Below are positions 27,673-35,763 of a DNA stretch of 49,387 nt, one piece after another (within the stretch, counting starts at the first letter, position 1; the number at the start of each line of letters is the position of its first letter). The notes under the pieces are model-generated. The model was not told the DNA's origin. It ran no database searches and was given only the letters and a program-made list of their open reading frames with translations. Position numbers and translations under genes: made by a program. The stretch is from positions 1-49,387 of the forward strand of contig NZ_ADGX01000057.1 in NCBI RefSeq assembly GCF_000177675.1, written 5' to 3'. The stretch comes from Parafrankia sp. EUN1f. Lineage in GTDB: Bacteria > Actinomycetota > Actinomycetes > Frankiales > Frankiaceae.

Positions 27673-28158
27673 TTACTGAACCCCGGGCTCGCGTGTCACC
27701 TGCACGAGCTCGACGCGGATGCCGTCGGGGTCCGCGAGGAACAGGACGTCCATCGCGCCGTCCGGCATCGGGACGCGGGTGCGGGTGCGCTCGATCGGTG
27801 TGGCGCCGAGGCTGACGAGGAGTGCCTCGGTGGCGGCGAGATCGTCGACGTAGACCGACAGGTGGGTGAATCCGATCTGCGCCCGGGTGGTCAGGGCTGA
27901 GCCCTCCGCCGTCGGTGTCTTCCAGCCGAGCAGCTCCAGCTTCGTGTGGCCTTTGACGATCATCTGGGATCTGCAGCGGACCGGGGGCTCGACCTCGGCC
28001 AGCCCGGCGAGGGAACTGCCGATGTCGTACCCCTCGGCGACCTCGAACCCGAGCCCCTCGGTGTAGAAGCGCAGCGACCGTTCGTAGTCGGACACGCAGA
28101 GCCCGATGTGTGACACGACGCCGGCCGAACCCGCGGCCTTCTCCGGTAATTCAGGCAT
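27673..28158 (-). CDS. VOC-superfamily protein (glyoxalase / ring-cleavage dioxygenase fold)
   Basis: 161 aa from ATG 28158, with AGGGAG 8 nt upstream. It has two beta-alpha-beta-beta-beta modules: VSHIGLCVSDYERSLRFYTE (first metal His) and IGFTHLSVYVDDLAATEALL, ending with DVLFLADPDGIRVELVQ, where the Glu is a metal ligand. The family includes glyoxalase I, methylmalonyl-CoA epimerase and extradiol dioxygenases; the short single-domain form does not tell which. It is first in a minus-strand group with the FGE and sulfatase genes and divergent from the SDR operon, sharing the paired TACGNNTGTA site. It probably acts on an intermediate of the same pathway (inference). Confidence 0.85.
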   Translation of the reverse strand: MPELPEKAAGSAGVVSHIGLCVSDYERSLRFYTEGLGFEVAEGYDIGSSLAGLAEVEPPVRCRSQMIVKGHTKLELLGWKTPTAEGSALTTRAQIGFTHLSVYVDDLAATEALLVSLGATPIERTRTRVPMPDGAMDVLFLADPDGIRVELVQVTREPGVQ

Positions 28159-28265
28159 TCTTCGCTCCCTGTCCTGTGAGTCGCCGCCGGCGGGGGTGGC
28201 TGGGCGCCCTCGCACGCCTGGGTGGCGACCGAGCCCCGGCCTGCCCCGACTGACCTCTGGACAAC

Positions 28266-28305
28266 GTTTTACAAACGTATAGCATCGCGCCTTACATCCG
28301 TACAA
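28266..28305. promoter_or_regulatory. Site A: promoter/operator with two TACGNNTGTA modules
   Basis: On the minus strand this 40-nt block matches 33 of 40 positions of site B at 31525-31564. It holds two modules 23 bp apart (TACAAACGTA at 28270 and TACATCCGTA at 28293 on the plus strand, i.e. TACGNNTGTA reversed). TTGTAC-17 nt-CTATAC within it resembles a promoter directed towards the VOC gene. It lies between the divergent VOC and SDR genes. Confidence 0.65.
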
Positions 28306-28360
28306 GATGCCGCTGTGTGGGGTGCTTTGTGCCCGTGGCCGAGCGACGAGGAGGCGCAGG

Positions 28361-29113
28361 TTGAGCAGGTTGGGTCGGGTCGCTGTGGTGACCGGCGGTG
28401 CGTCGGGGTTAGGGCTGTCGATCTGCGAGCATCTGGCTCGCCAGGGCAGCACGGTGGGCGTGCTCGACCTGGACTTCGACGCCGCGGAACGGGTGGCAGC
28501 CCGGCTGCGGTCAGAGGGGAACCGGGCGGTCGCCGCCGGGGTGGACGTCGCCGACCGGGCCTCGGTGGACAAGGCGTTCGACGTGGTGCGGGCCGAGCTC
28601 GGGCCGGTCGGGATCCTCGTCACCAGCGCCGGTGTCTCGGGGTTCGTGCCGTTCGAGGACCTGACCAACGAGGTCTGGTCGCGGGCCCTCGAGGTCAACC
28701 TGACGGGTACCTTCCACTGCGCGCAGGCGGCGATCGCCGACATGACGGCGGCCGGCTGGGGCCGCATCGTCACGATCTCCTCGGCGGCGGGCCAGACCGG
28801 GGTGGCCCGCCAGGCGCACTATGCGGCGTCCAAGGGCGGCGTCATCGCGCTGACCAAGACGTTGGCGCTGGAATACGCCGCCAGCGGGATCACGGTGAAC
28901 ACGATTCCGCCGTTCACCGCCGACACCCCGATGCTGCGGTCCATGCAGGCGTCGAGGCATCTGCCCAGGGCCGAGACGCTGGCACGGATGGTCCCGGCCG
29001 GCCGGCTGGGAACCGGTGACGACATCGCCGCGGTCTGCGCGTTCCTGTGCACCGACGAGGCCGGCTATCTCACCGGCCAGGTCATCGCCGTCAACGGAGG
29101 GGCCGTCACATGA
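28361..29113 (+). CDS. Short-chain dehydrogenase/reductase (classical SDR), first of a pair
   Basis: 250 aa from TTG 28361, chosen because GAGGAGG sits 7 nt upstream and the protein then starts SRLGRVAVVTGGASGLGLS. The NAD(P)-binding motif TGGASGLG, the SAG strand, the catalytic Ser in TISSAAG and YAASKGG (Tyr-xxx-Lys) are complete. Asp in VGVLDLD after the second strand favours NAD. It oxidises or reduces an alcohol/ketone; the substrate is unknown. Its TGA overlaps the next SDR start (ATGA), so the two are translationally coupled. It lies downstream of site A. Confidence 0.9.
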   Translation: MSRLGRVAVVTGGASGLGLSICEHLARQGSTVGVLDLDFDAAERVAARLRSEGNRAVAAGVDVADRASVDKAFDVVRAELGPVGILVTSAGVSGFVPFEDLTNEVWSRALEVNLTGTFHCAQAAIADMTAAGWGRIVTISSAAGQTGVARQAHYAASKGGVIALTKTLALEYAASGITVNTIPPFTADTPMLRSMQASRHLPRAETLARMVPAGRLGTGDDIAAVCAFLCTDEAGYLTGQVIAVNGGAVT

Positions 29114-29895
29114 GGGGGCGCCACATGAGGGACCGTTTCGCGCTCGACGGGCGGGTCGCCGTCATCACCGGCGGGGGGACCGGGATCGGCCGCGGCGCGG
29201 CGTTGGCGCTCGCCGAGTACGGCGCCGACGTCGTGCTCGCCGGGCGCCGGGCGGAGCCGTTGGAATCCACGGTGAAGGAGGTCGAGGCGTTGGGCCGCCG
29301 CGCGCTCGCGCTGCCGACCGACGTGACCAGCGCGCAGCAGTGCCAGCGGCTCGTCGACACCACCCTGGCCGAGTTCGGCCGGCTCGACATTCTCGTCAAC
29401 TGCGCGGGCGGCGCGGAGACGAAGTCGCTACGGCGATGGACGGAGGACGAGTGGCACCAGGTGCTGGCGCTCAACCTCGGCAGCGTGTGGTTCCTCTCCC
29501 GGGCCGCCTCGGAGCCCATGCTGAAACGGGGCGGGGGCGCGATCGTGAACATCTCCTCGGGTGCCAGCCTGCTCGGAATGCCGCAGGCCGCGCCGTACGG
29601 TGCGGCGAAGGCCGGGGTCAACAGCCTGACCCGGTCGATGGCCGCCGCCTGGACGGGCAAGGGCATCCGGGTCAACACGATCGCCGTCGGGGCCGTCCGT
29701 GCCGCCACACTGACCGATGACGCCGCCCGCTACGGCCTCGACCCGGACGCGATCGGCCTGATGAACGGGTCCGGGCGGCTGGGGGAACCCGACGAGATCG
29801 GCAGCGCCGTGCTGTTCTTCGCCTCCGACGCCGCCAGCTTCTGCTCCGGGCAGACCCTCTACGTCCACGGCGGCCCTGGCCCGGCTGGCGTCTGA
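29110..29895 (+). CDS. Short-chain dehydrogenase/reductase (classical SDR), second of a pair
   Basis: 261 aa from ATG 29110, preceded by GGAGGGG and overlapping the stop of the first SDR; ATG 29125 is an alternative five codons later. It has TGGGTGIGRG, NCAGG, NISSGAS and YGAAKAG with the catalytic Tyr and Lys. Arg residues in LAGRRAEPL after strand 2 favour NADP. Resembles the FabG/2,4-dienoyl-CoA reductase group. With the first SDR, it suggests consecutive redox steps on an alcohol or ring carbon, which is inference from context. Confidence 0.9.
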   Translation: MRGRHMRDRFALDGRVAVITGGGTGIGRGAALALAEYGADVVLAGRRAEPLESTVKEVEALGRRALALPTDVTSAQQCQRLVDTTLAEFGRLDILVNCAGGAETKSLRRWTEDEWHQVLALNLGSVWFLSRAASEPMLKRGGGAIVNISSGASLLGMPQAAPYGAAKAGVNSLTRSMAAAWTGKGIRVNTIAVGAVRAATLTDDAARYGLDPDAIGLMNGSGRLGEPDEIGSAVLFFASDAASFCSGQTLYVHGGPGPAGV

Positions 29896-29961
29896 CCCCC
29901 GCCGCGAATCCATTCAGGCACCATGCGCGTCCGCGCGCGCAGTCGAAGGGAACGTCGCACT

Positions 29962-31296
29962 GTGAAGAAGAAGCTGTTCCGATCGTCCCGATTACTGGCG
30001 GCCGCGATCGCCGTCGGGGTGGTGGCCGCCGCCTGCTCGAACTCCGGTGGCGACGGCGCCGACCCCGCGGCGTCGCGGGCAGCGAACGGATCGCCGGGAG
30101 TCACCGACTCCGAGATTCGTTTCGCCATGGTCGGCACGAAGTCGAACAACCCGCTGGGCACCTGCATGCTGGACTGTTTCGAGCAGGGCGTGAACGCCTA
30201 TTTCGCCTACCGCAACAGTGCGGGTGGCGTGGATGGCCGCCAGCTGAAGGTCACCACGACGATCGATGACCAGCTGGGCCAGAACAAGCAGGCCTCCCTG
30301 CAGATCATCACGAAGAACGACACCTTCGCGACCTTCAGCGCCCCGATGATCGCGACCGGCTGGGCGGACCTCGCCGAGCAGGGCATTCCGGTCTACTCGC
30401 TGCCGTGGTACCCGCAGGACATGAACGACCGCAACTCGATCTTCGCGAGCAACGGCGTCGAGTGCATCGCCTGCACCCGGCGGATGCACGCCTATGCCGC
30501 GCAGACCGTCGGAGCCACCAGGATCGCCACGCTGGGCTACGGAGTCTCCCAGAGCTCGAAGGACTGCGCGGACTCCGCGGCCAGGACCATCGAGCTGTAC
30601 AAGAACGACACCGGTGAGAGCGTCGTCTACTCGAACGACACCGTCGCCTTCGGAATGCCCAACGGAATCGGGCCCGAAGTGACCGCGATGAAGGCGGCCG
30701 GAGTCCAGTTCATTGTGAGCTGCTTCGACATCAACGGGCAGAAGACACTGGCCCAGGAGCTCAAGCGGCAGGGAATGGCGAACATTCCGGTCTACCACTC
30801 GAACTCCTACGACCTGGAGTTCATGAAGGCGGCCGGGGACCTGTTCGAGAGCGACATCGTCGGGATCACCTTCCGCCCGTTCGAGGCCGACGCGGAGGGC
30901 AACGGGCTGGCATTGTTCAAGAAATGGATGGGTGAGGCCGGAGCGGAACTCACCGAGGTCGCCGCGTACGGATGGATCGCCGCCGAGACCGCGTACGAGG
31001 GAATCAGGGCGGCCGGTCCCGGCTTCACGCAGGCGTCCGTGGTCGAGGCGACCAACCGGCTGACCGACTTCACGGCCGGCGGGCTGGTCCCGGCGATCGA
31101 CTGGAGCCGCCAGCACACGATGCCGACCCAGGACGACCCGGCGGCCCATGGCCCGAAGCAGGAATGCCTGAGCATCCTCACCTACAAGGGCGGGAAGTAC
31201 GAGTTCACCGGTGGCGCGACCCCGGAGAAGCCCTGGGTCTGCTGGTCCAACGACAACCGGGCCTGGTCCGACCCCGTCCCGACCAGTTTCGAGTAG
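29962..31296 (+). CDS. ABC transporter substrate-binding lipoprotein, HAAT-like, second in window
   Basis: 444 aa from GTG 29962, with GAAGGGA upstream. It has a KKK start, a hydrophobic core and the lipobox AAAC with Cys 25, then a Ser/Gly/Asp linker. An in-frame ATG at 29923 would spoil the signal peptide. The mature part (EIRFAMVGTKSNNPLGTCML, NAYFAYRNSAGGVDGRQL) is a type 1 periplasmic-binding-protein fold with unusually many cysteines (CMLDC, ECIAC, SCF), perhaps forming disulphides outside the cell. No permease or ATPase genes lie nearby, so it is an orphan binding protein that may feed a remote transporter. It is probably co-transcribed with the SDR pair. Confidence 0.86.
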   Translation: MKKKLFRSSRLLAAAIAVGVVAAACSNSGGDGADPAASRAANGSPGVTDSEIRFAMVGTKSNNPLGTCMLDCFEQGVNAYFAYRNSAGGVDGRQLKVTTTIDDQLGQNKQASLQIITKNDTFATFSAPMIATGWADLAEQGIPVYSLPWYPQDMNDRNSIFASNGVECIACTRRMHAYAAQTVGATRIATLGYGVSQSSKDCADSAARTIELYKNDTGESVVYSNDTVAFGMPNGIGPEVTAMKAAGVQFIVSCFDINGQKTLAQELKRQGMANIPVYHSNSYDLEFMKAAGDLFESDIVGITFRPFEADAEGNGLALFKKWMGEAGAELTEVAAYGWIAAETAYEGIRAAGPGFTQASVVEATNRLTDFTAGGLVPAIDWSRQHTMPTQDDPAAHGPKQECLSILTYKGGKYEFTGGATPEKPWVCWSNDNRAWSDPVPTSFE

Positions 31297-31524
31297 CACC
31301 GCCGGCGGAACAGAGCCCCGCGGCGAAGACCGGAGACGACCATGGGAGTGCCCCGGGGGCCGTCCAGCCGCGCCTGACCCGCGATCTGCGATCTGCTGGC
31401 TCCTCCACGGGGCTGAGCCGGCGGGCGGGCCAGGAGTCGCCCGGCGGGCGGAGGTGAGGCCTGCCCCGCCCCGCCGGATTCCGCGACGGTGACCGCCGGT
31501 CGGCAGTTCTCCGCCCCGTCAGTT

Positions 31525-31564
31525 CTGTACGAATGTAAAGCGCTGTGCTATACGCTTGTAAAAT
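31525..31564 (+). promoter_or_regulatory. Site B: promoter/operator upstream of P450 with two TACGNNTGTA modules
   Basis: TACGAATGTA at 31528 and TACGCTTGTA at 31551 are 23 bp apart. CTGTAC-17 nt-CTATAC resembles a -35/-10 pair reading into the P450 gene, whose start codon is 18 bp past the block. Same layout as site A. Confidence 0.65.
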
Positions 31565-31582
31565 CAGGTTCGAGGAGGATCC

Positions 31583-32773
31583 GTGAGCCAGGGCGATCTC
31601 TACTACGATCCGTATGACATCGACATCGATGTGGATCCCTACCCCACCTACCGCCGGCTGCGGGACGAGTCGCCGCTCTACTACAACGAGAAACTTGACT
31701 TCTGGGGGTTGAGTCGTTTCGCCGACGTCGGGGCCGCGCTGAAGGACCTGAAACGCCTCAGCTCGGCGAAGGGTGACATCCTCGAGGTCATCAAGGCCGA
31801 CCCGGTCATGCCGCCCGGCGTTTTCATCAACGAGGACCCGCCGCTGCACACGGTGCACCGGGTCCTGGTGTCCCGCGCCTTCACCCCGAAGAAGATGAAG
31901 GCCCTGGAGGACAAGATCCGGGCCTTCTGCGTCGCCTGCCTGGAGCCCTTCGAGGGAGCGGACCGGTTCGACTTCGTCGTCGACCTCGGCGACGAGCTGC
32001 CGATGCGCGCCATCGGCATGCTCGTCGGCATCCCCGACGCGGAACAGCCGACGGTGCGTGACCATGCGCAGCGCGGCCTGCGCAACGAGCGCGGAAAACC
32101 ACTCAAGGTCACCAAGGAGAAGTACTTCGACGGCGAGTTCTACGCCGACTACGTGGCCTGGCGGGAGAAGAACCCGTCCGACGACCTCATCACCGACCTG
32201 CTGAGCGTGGATTTCGAGGACGCCTCGGGCAGGACCCGGCGCCTGACCAAGGAAGAGATTCTGATCTTCCTCGCGGTCATCGCCGGAGCCGGTGTCGAGA
32301 CCACCGGAAACCTGTTCGGCTGGCTCGGCAAGGTCCTCGCCGAACACCCCGACCAGCGGGCGCAGCTCACCGCCGACCGCTCACTCATCCCGAACGCCAT
32401 CGAGGAGCTGCTCCGCTTCGAACCGCCCGGCCCGCACGTCGCCCGGTACGTCACCGACGACGTCGAGTACCACGGGCAGACGGTGCCGGCGGGCAGTGCC
32501 CTGCTGCTCATGCTGTCGTCCTCCAACCGGGACGAGCGGCAGTTCACCGACCCCGACCGCTTCGACATCCACCGCAGGATCAGCCAGCACCTGACCTTCG
32601 GCCACGGCTCGCATTTCTGCCTCGGTGCCGCCCTCGCCCGCATGGAGGGCCGTATCGCCCTCGACGAGGTGCTCAACCGCTTCCCCGAATGGGAGGTCGA
32701 CCTGGCGAACGCTACCCGCAAGCCCACCACCACCGTGCGCGGCTGGGACAGCATGCCCGCGCAGATCGGCTGA
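31583..32773 (+). CDS. Cytochrome P450
   Basis: 396 aa, a typical soluble bacterial class I size. The I-helix reads IAGAGVETTGN (acid-alcohol pair as ET), the K-helix ExxR is EELLR, and the haem loop is FGHGSHFCLGAALA with Cys 346 as the iron ligand. It would hydroxylate a hydrophobic substrate using electrons from a ferredoxin; no ferredoxin or reductase gene is adjacent. Start GTG 31583 has GAGGAGG upstream. It is transcribed from site B and followed after 58 bp by the amidohydrolase. Resembles the CYP123/CYP142-like actinobacterial group in general form, but I cannot assign a family. Confidence 0.92.
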   Translation: MSQGDLYYDPYDIDIDVDPYPTYRRLRDESPLYYNEKLDFWGLSRFADVGAALKDLKRLSSAKGDILEVIKADPVMPPGVFINEDPPLHTVHRVLVSRAFTPKKMKALEDKIRAFCVACLEPFEGADRFDFVVDLGDELPMRAIGMLVGIPDAEQPTVRDHAQRGLRNERGKPLKVTKEKYFDGEFYADYVAWREKNPSDDLITDLLSVDFEDASGRTRRLTKEEILIFLAVIAGAGVETTGNLFGWLGKVLAEHPDQRAQLTADRSLIPNAIEELLRFEPPGPHVARYVTDDVEYHGQTVPAGSALLLMLSSSNRDERQFTDPDRFDIHRRISQHLTFGHGSHFCLGAALARMEGRIALDEVLNRFPEWEVDLANATRKPTTTVRGWDSMPAQIG

Positions 32774-32831
32774 CACCTCAGGGCCCAGTGCCACCTGCCC
32801 CCACAGAATCCCGAAAGGATCCCGAATCAGC

Positions 32832-34121
32832 ATGCGGCCTGACGACCTGATTCTTGTCAGCATCGACGACCACATCATCGAACCGCCGGACATGTTCGCG
32901 AACCATCTGCCGGAGCGGTACCGGGCGGACGCGCCGCGGGTGGTCAGCCTGCCGGACGGGGCGGACGCGTGGAAGTTCCGGGACACGGTGATCCCGAACG
33001 TGGCCCTGAACGCGGTGGCGGGGCGACCGAAGGAGGAGTACGGGCTGGAACCGCAGGGCCTCGACGAGATCCGGCCGGGCTGCTATCAGGTCGACGAGCG
33101 GGTGAAGGACATGGACGCGGGCGGGATCCTGGCGTCGATGAACTTCCCGTCGTTCCCGGGATTCGCGGCCCGGTTGTTCGCCACGGATGACCCGGATTTC
33201 TCGCTCGCGCTGGTAAGGGCGTACAACGACTGGCACATCGACGAGTGGTGCGGGGCGCATCCGGGGCGGTTCATCCCGATGGCACTGCCGGTGATCTGGG
33301 ATGCCGAGGCGTGCGCGGCGGAGGTGCGCCGGGTCGCCGCCAAGGGCTGTCATTCGCTGACGTTCACGGAGAACCCGGCGGCACTGGGGTATCCGAGCTT
33401 CCATGACCCGTACTGGAACCCGCTGTGGGGGGCCGTCTGTGACACGGGCACCGTACTGTCGATCCATATCGGCTCGTCGGGGAAGCTGACGATCCCGGCT
33501 CCGGACTCGCCGCCCGACGTACTGATCACGTTACAGCCGATGAACATCGTCTCGGCGGCGGCCGATCTGCTGTGGTCGCCGGTTCTCAAGAACTTCCCGG
33601 ACATTCGGATCGCGTTGTCGGAAGGTGGAACGGGGTGGATTCCCTATTTCCTGGAGCGGATCGACCGCACCTACGACATGCATGCGACGTGGACATTGCA
33701 GGACTTCGGTGGGAGGTTGCCGTCCGAGGTCTTCCGGGAGCACTTCCTGACGTGTTTCATCAGTGATCCGCTGGGGGTGGAGCTGCGGCACCGGATCGGC
33801 ATCGACAACATCGCGTGGGAGTGCGACTACCCGCACAGTGACTCGATGTGGCCGGGCGCGCCCGAGGAGCTGGGTGAGGTGATGAACCGGCTCGCCGTCC
33901 CTGACGCCGAGATCAACAAGATGACTTTCGAGAACGCGCTGCGCTGGTACTCGTTCGACCCGTTCGCGCATGTCCCGCGGGAGCAGGCGACGGTCGGGGC
34001 GCTGCGCGTGCGAGCCGCCGGGCACGACGTGTCGATCCAGGCGCGCAGCCACCGCAGCTACGAGCGCGGGGAGAAGCTCGCCGCCTACCAGGCCATGGCC
34101 GCCTCCGCCCCGCAACGGTAG
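32832..34121 (+). CDS. Amidohydrolase 2 family metal-dependent hydrolase/decarboxylase
   Basis: 429 aa from ATG 32832. The frame is open upstream inside the P450 gene, but the conserved start is LILVSIDDHIIEPPDMF. The TIM-barrel metal motif appears as DHIIEPPD, with later ligands in SLTFTENP, LSIHIGSSG, IALSEGG and WECDYPHSDS. The family (COG2159) includes ACMS decarboxylase and gamma-resorcylate-type decarboxylases as well as hydrolases; EGGTGWIPYFLERID is a common signature of its large actinobacterial branch found near P450s. It likely cleaves or decarboxylates a pathway intermediate. The ribosome-binding site is weak. It is probably co-transcribed with the P450. Confidence 0.87.
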   Translation: MRPDDLILVSIDDHIIEPPDMFANHLPERYRADAPRVVSLPDGADAWKFRDTVIPNVALNAVAGRPKEEYGLEPQGLDEIRPGCYQVDERVKDMDAGGILASMNFPSFPGFAARLFATDDPDFSLALVRAYNDWHIDEWCGAHPGRFIPMALPVIWDAEACAAEVRRVAAKGCHSLTFTENPAALGYPSFHDPYWNPLWGAVCDTGTVLSIHIGSSGKLTIPAPDSPPDVLITLQPMNIVSAAADLLWSPVLKNFPDIRIALSEGGTGWIPYFLERIDRTYDMHATWTLQDFGGRLPSEVFREHFLTCFISDPLGVELRHRIGIDNIAWECDYPHSDSMWPGAPEELGEVMNRLAVPDAEINKMTFENALRWYSFDPFAHVPREQATVGALRVRAAGHDVSIQARSHRSYERGEKLAAYQAMAASAPQR

Positions 34122-34168
34122 GCCCGGGATGCCGCCGGGCGCGCTCGTTCGCTGGCAAACTGCGCGGA

Positions 34169-34813
34169 GTGACAAGAAATCGAGCGGCCGCCTCCGCTCG
34201 GCGGGTCGGGTCGGCCAGCTCCACCACCCGCAACGCCCTGCTCGACTCCGTCCAGTCGATGATGGTCGAGCAGGGCTACGCGGCGGTCAGCTACCGGGCC
34301 CTGGCCGCGCGGGCCAACGTCGCTCCCAGCCTCGTGCAGTACTACTTTCCGACACTGGACGATCTGTTCCTGGGCCTGCTGCGCCGCAACACCGAGACGC
34401 TCCTGGGCAACCTCGCCGACGTGGCGGACCTCGACCGGCCGCTGCGTGCGGTGTGGCGTTACGCCAACAGCCGGGGCGGCGCCGTGCTGTTGCTGGAGTT
34501 CATGGCGCTGGCCAACAACCGCGAGGCTGTCCACACCGAGATCGGTCTCGGCGGCGAGCGGATCCGCCAGGCCCAGCTGCAGGCTGTCACCCGGGCATGG
34601 GGCCGGTACGGCCTGGAGGGCGAGGACCTCACGCCGGCGGCGCTGCTGTTCATGATGAACGCCATCCCGCGGATGATCCTTTTGGAGGAGACGTTCGGCA
34701 CCCACACGGGGCACGCCGACACCGTCGAGATCATCGAGCGCTTCCTCAACCGGATCGAACCCGAAGTCGAGGCCGCGGTCGAGGCCGGGCCTGGTACCGG
34801 GGCGCTGGACTGA
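34169..34813 (+). CDS. TetR-family regulator, likely controller of the catabolic cluster
   Basis: 214 aa from GTG 34169. HTH region: TRNALLDSVQSMMVEQGYAA, then VSYRALAARANVAPSLVQYYFPTLDDLF. The C-terminal domain is all-helical and presumably binds an inducer. It lies between the amidohydrolase and TauD-like genes, and a perfect 34-nt inverted repeat follows its stop. Three sites with paired TACGNNTGTA modules border the cluster and are candidate targets (inference). Its own upstream region lacks the module, so autoregulation is not evident. Confidence 0.85.
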   Translation: MTRNRAAASARRVGSASSTTRNALLDSVQSMMVEQGYAAVSYRALAARANVAPSLVQYYFPTLDDLFLGLLRRNTETLLGNLADVADLDRPLRAVWRYANSRGGAVLLLEFMALANNREAVHTEIGLGGERIRQAQLQAVTRAWGRYGLEGEDLTPAALLFMMNAIPRMILLEETFGTHTGHADTVEIIERFLNRIEPEVEAAVEAGPGTGALD

Positions 34814-34837
34814 CGCTCGCGCGCCACCCGTATCGCT

Positions 34838-34871
34838 GTACAGTCGTACCAACAGATTGGTACGACTGTAC
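34838..34871. promoter_or_regulatory. Site C: perfect inverted repeat with two TACGNNTGTA modules upstream of TauD-like gene
   Basis: Arms GTACAGTCGTACCAA and TTGGTACGACTGTAC pair perfectly over 15 bp round CAGA. TACAGTCGTA (34839) and TACGACTGTA (34861) are the module in inverted orientation, 22 bp apart. It lies 36-69 bp before the TauD-like start. It could also act as a terminator hairpin for the TetR gene. Confidence 0.65.
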
Positions 34872-34906
34872 GGCAGGGTTGTCGCGCATGATCAGGAGTG
34901 CCGTCC

Positions 34907-35743
34907 ATGTCTGTCACCGTCACACCACTCGGCCCACATCTGGGCGTGGAGATCGCCGGTGTCTCCGGTGGAGATCTCCCCACCGCCGAGGCTGCCGCCG
35001 AATGCCTGGAGCTCCTCGCTCGGCACGGGGTCGTCATCTACCGAGAAGCGCACATCAAGGACGGCGACCTGGTCGCCTTCAGCCGCCTGCTCGGCGAGGT
35101 CGTCCCGAACCCGACCGGTGAACACGAGCTCCCCGAGATCGCCACCATCACCCTGGATCCGGCGAAGACCGACGCGACCCTCGCTTGGTACCGCAGGGGC
35201 AACTTCCTGTGGCACATCGACGGCGCCACCGACCAGCTGCCCCAGAAAGCCACGCTGCTGACGGCGCGTGAGGTCGACCCCGCCGGCGGCGACACCGAGT
35301 TCGCCAGCACCTACGCCGCGTACGAGGCCCTCCCGGAAGCGGAGAAGGCGGCGTTCGCCGATCTCCAGGTGCTGCACAGCTTCGCCGCCGCTCAGCTGCG
35401 CGCCCACCCCGACGCGACGGACGAGCAGAAGGCGTCCTGGGGCAGGGTGCCCGTGCGCCGGCACCCGCTCGTCTGGACCCGGGGAAACGGCCGCCGGTCG
35501 CTCCTGCTCGGGGCGACGGCCGGCGAGGTGATCGGCCTGCCTCCCGAGGAGGGCGAGGCCCTGCTGGCCCGTCTGCTCGACTGGTCGACCCAGCCGCAGT
35601 TCGTCCTGCGGCACCGGTGGCACACCGGCGACCTCGTCATCTGGGACAACACCGGCATGCTGCACCGGGCGCTGCCGTTCACCGCCACCTCACGGCGCCT
35701 CATGCACCGGACCACCCTCGTCGGCGAGGAGGCCGTCGCCTGA
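34907..35743 (+). CDS. TauD/TfdA-family Fe(II)/2-oxoglutarate dioxygenase
   Basis: 278 aa from ATG 34907, with AGGAG 8 nt upstream. The iron facial triad is visible: His 103 and Asp 105 in FLWHIDGATDQ, and the distal His in MLHRALPF. The 2-oxoglutarate-binding Arg is in RRLMHRTTLVG. Members hydroxylate taurine, alkyl sulfates, aryloxyacetates or similar anions, releasing sulfite, sulfate or phenol. Beside a sulfatase, removal of sulfonate or sulfate is attractive, but the substrate is not determined by sequence. The gene has its own control region (site C) and converges with the amidase, with 20 bp between stops. Confidence 0.9.
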   Translation: MSVTVTPLGPHLGVEIAGVSGGDLPTAEAAAECLELLARHGVVIYREAHIKDGDLVAFSRLLGEVVPNPTGEHELPEIATITLDPAKTDATLAWYRRGNFLWHIDGATDQLPQKATLLTAREVDPAGGDTEFASTYAAYEALPEAEKAAFADLQVLHSFAAAQLRAHPDATDEQKASWGRVPVRRHPLVWTRGNGRRSLLLGATAGEVIGLPPEEGEALLARLLDWSTQPQFVLRHRWHTGDLVIWDNTGMLHRALPFTATSRRLMHRTTLVGEEAVA

Positions 35744-35763
35744 GCGAGTAAGGACATAGATCC

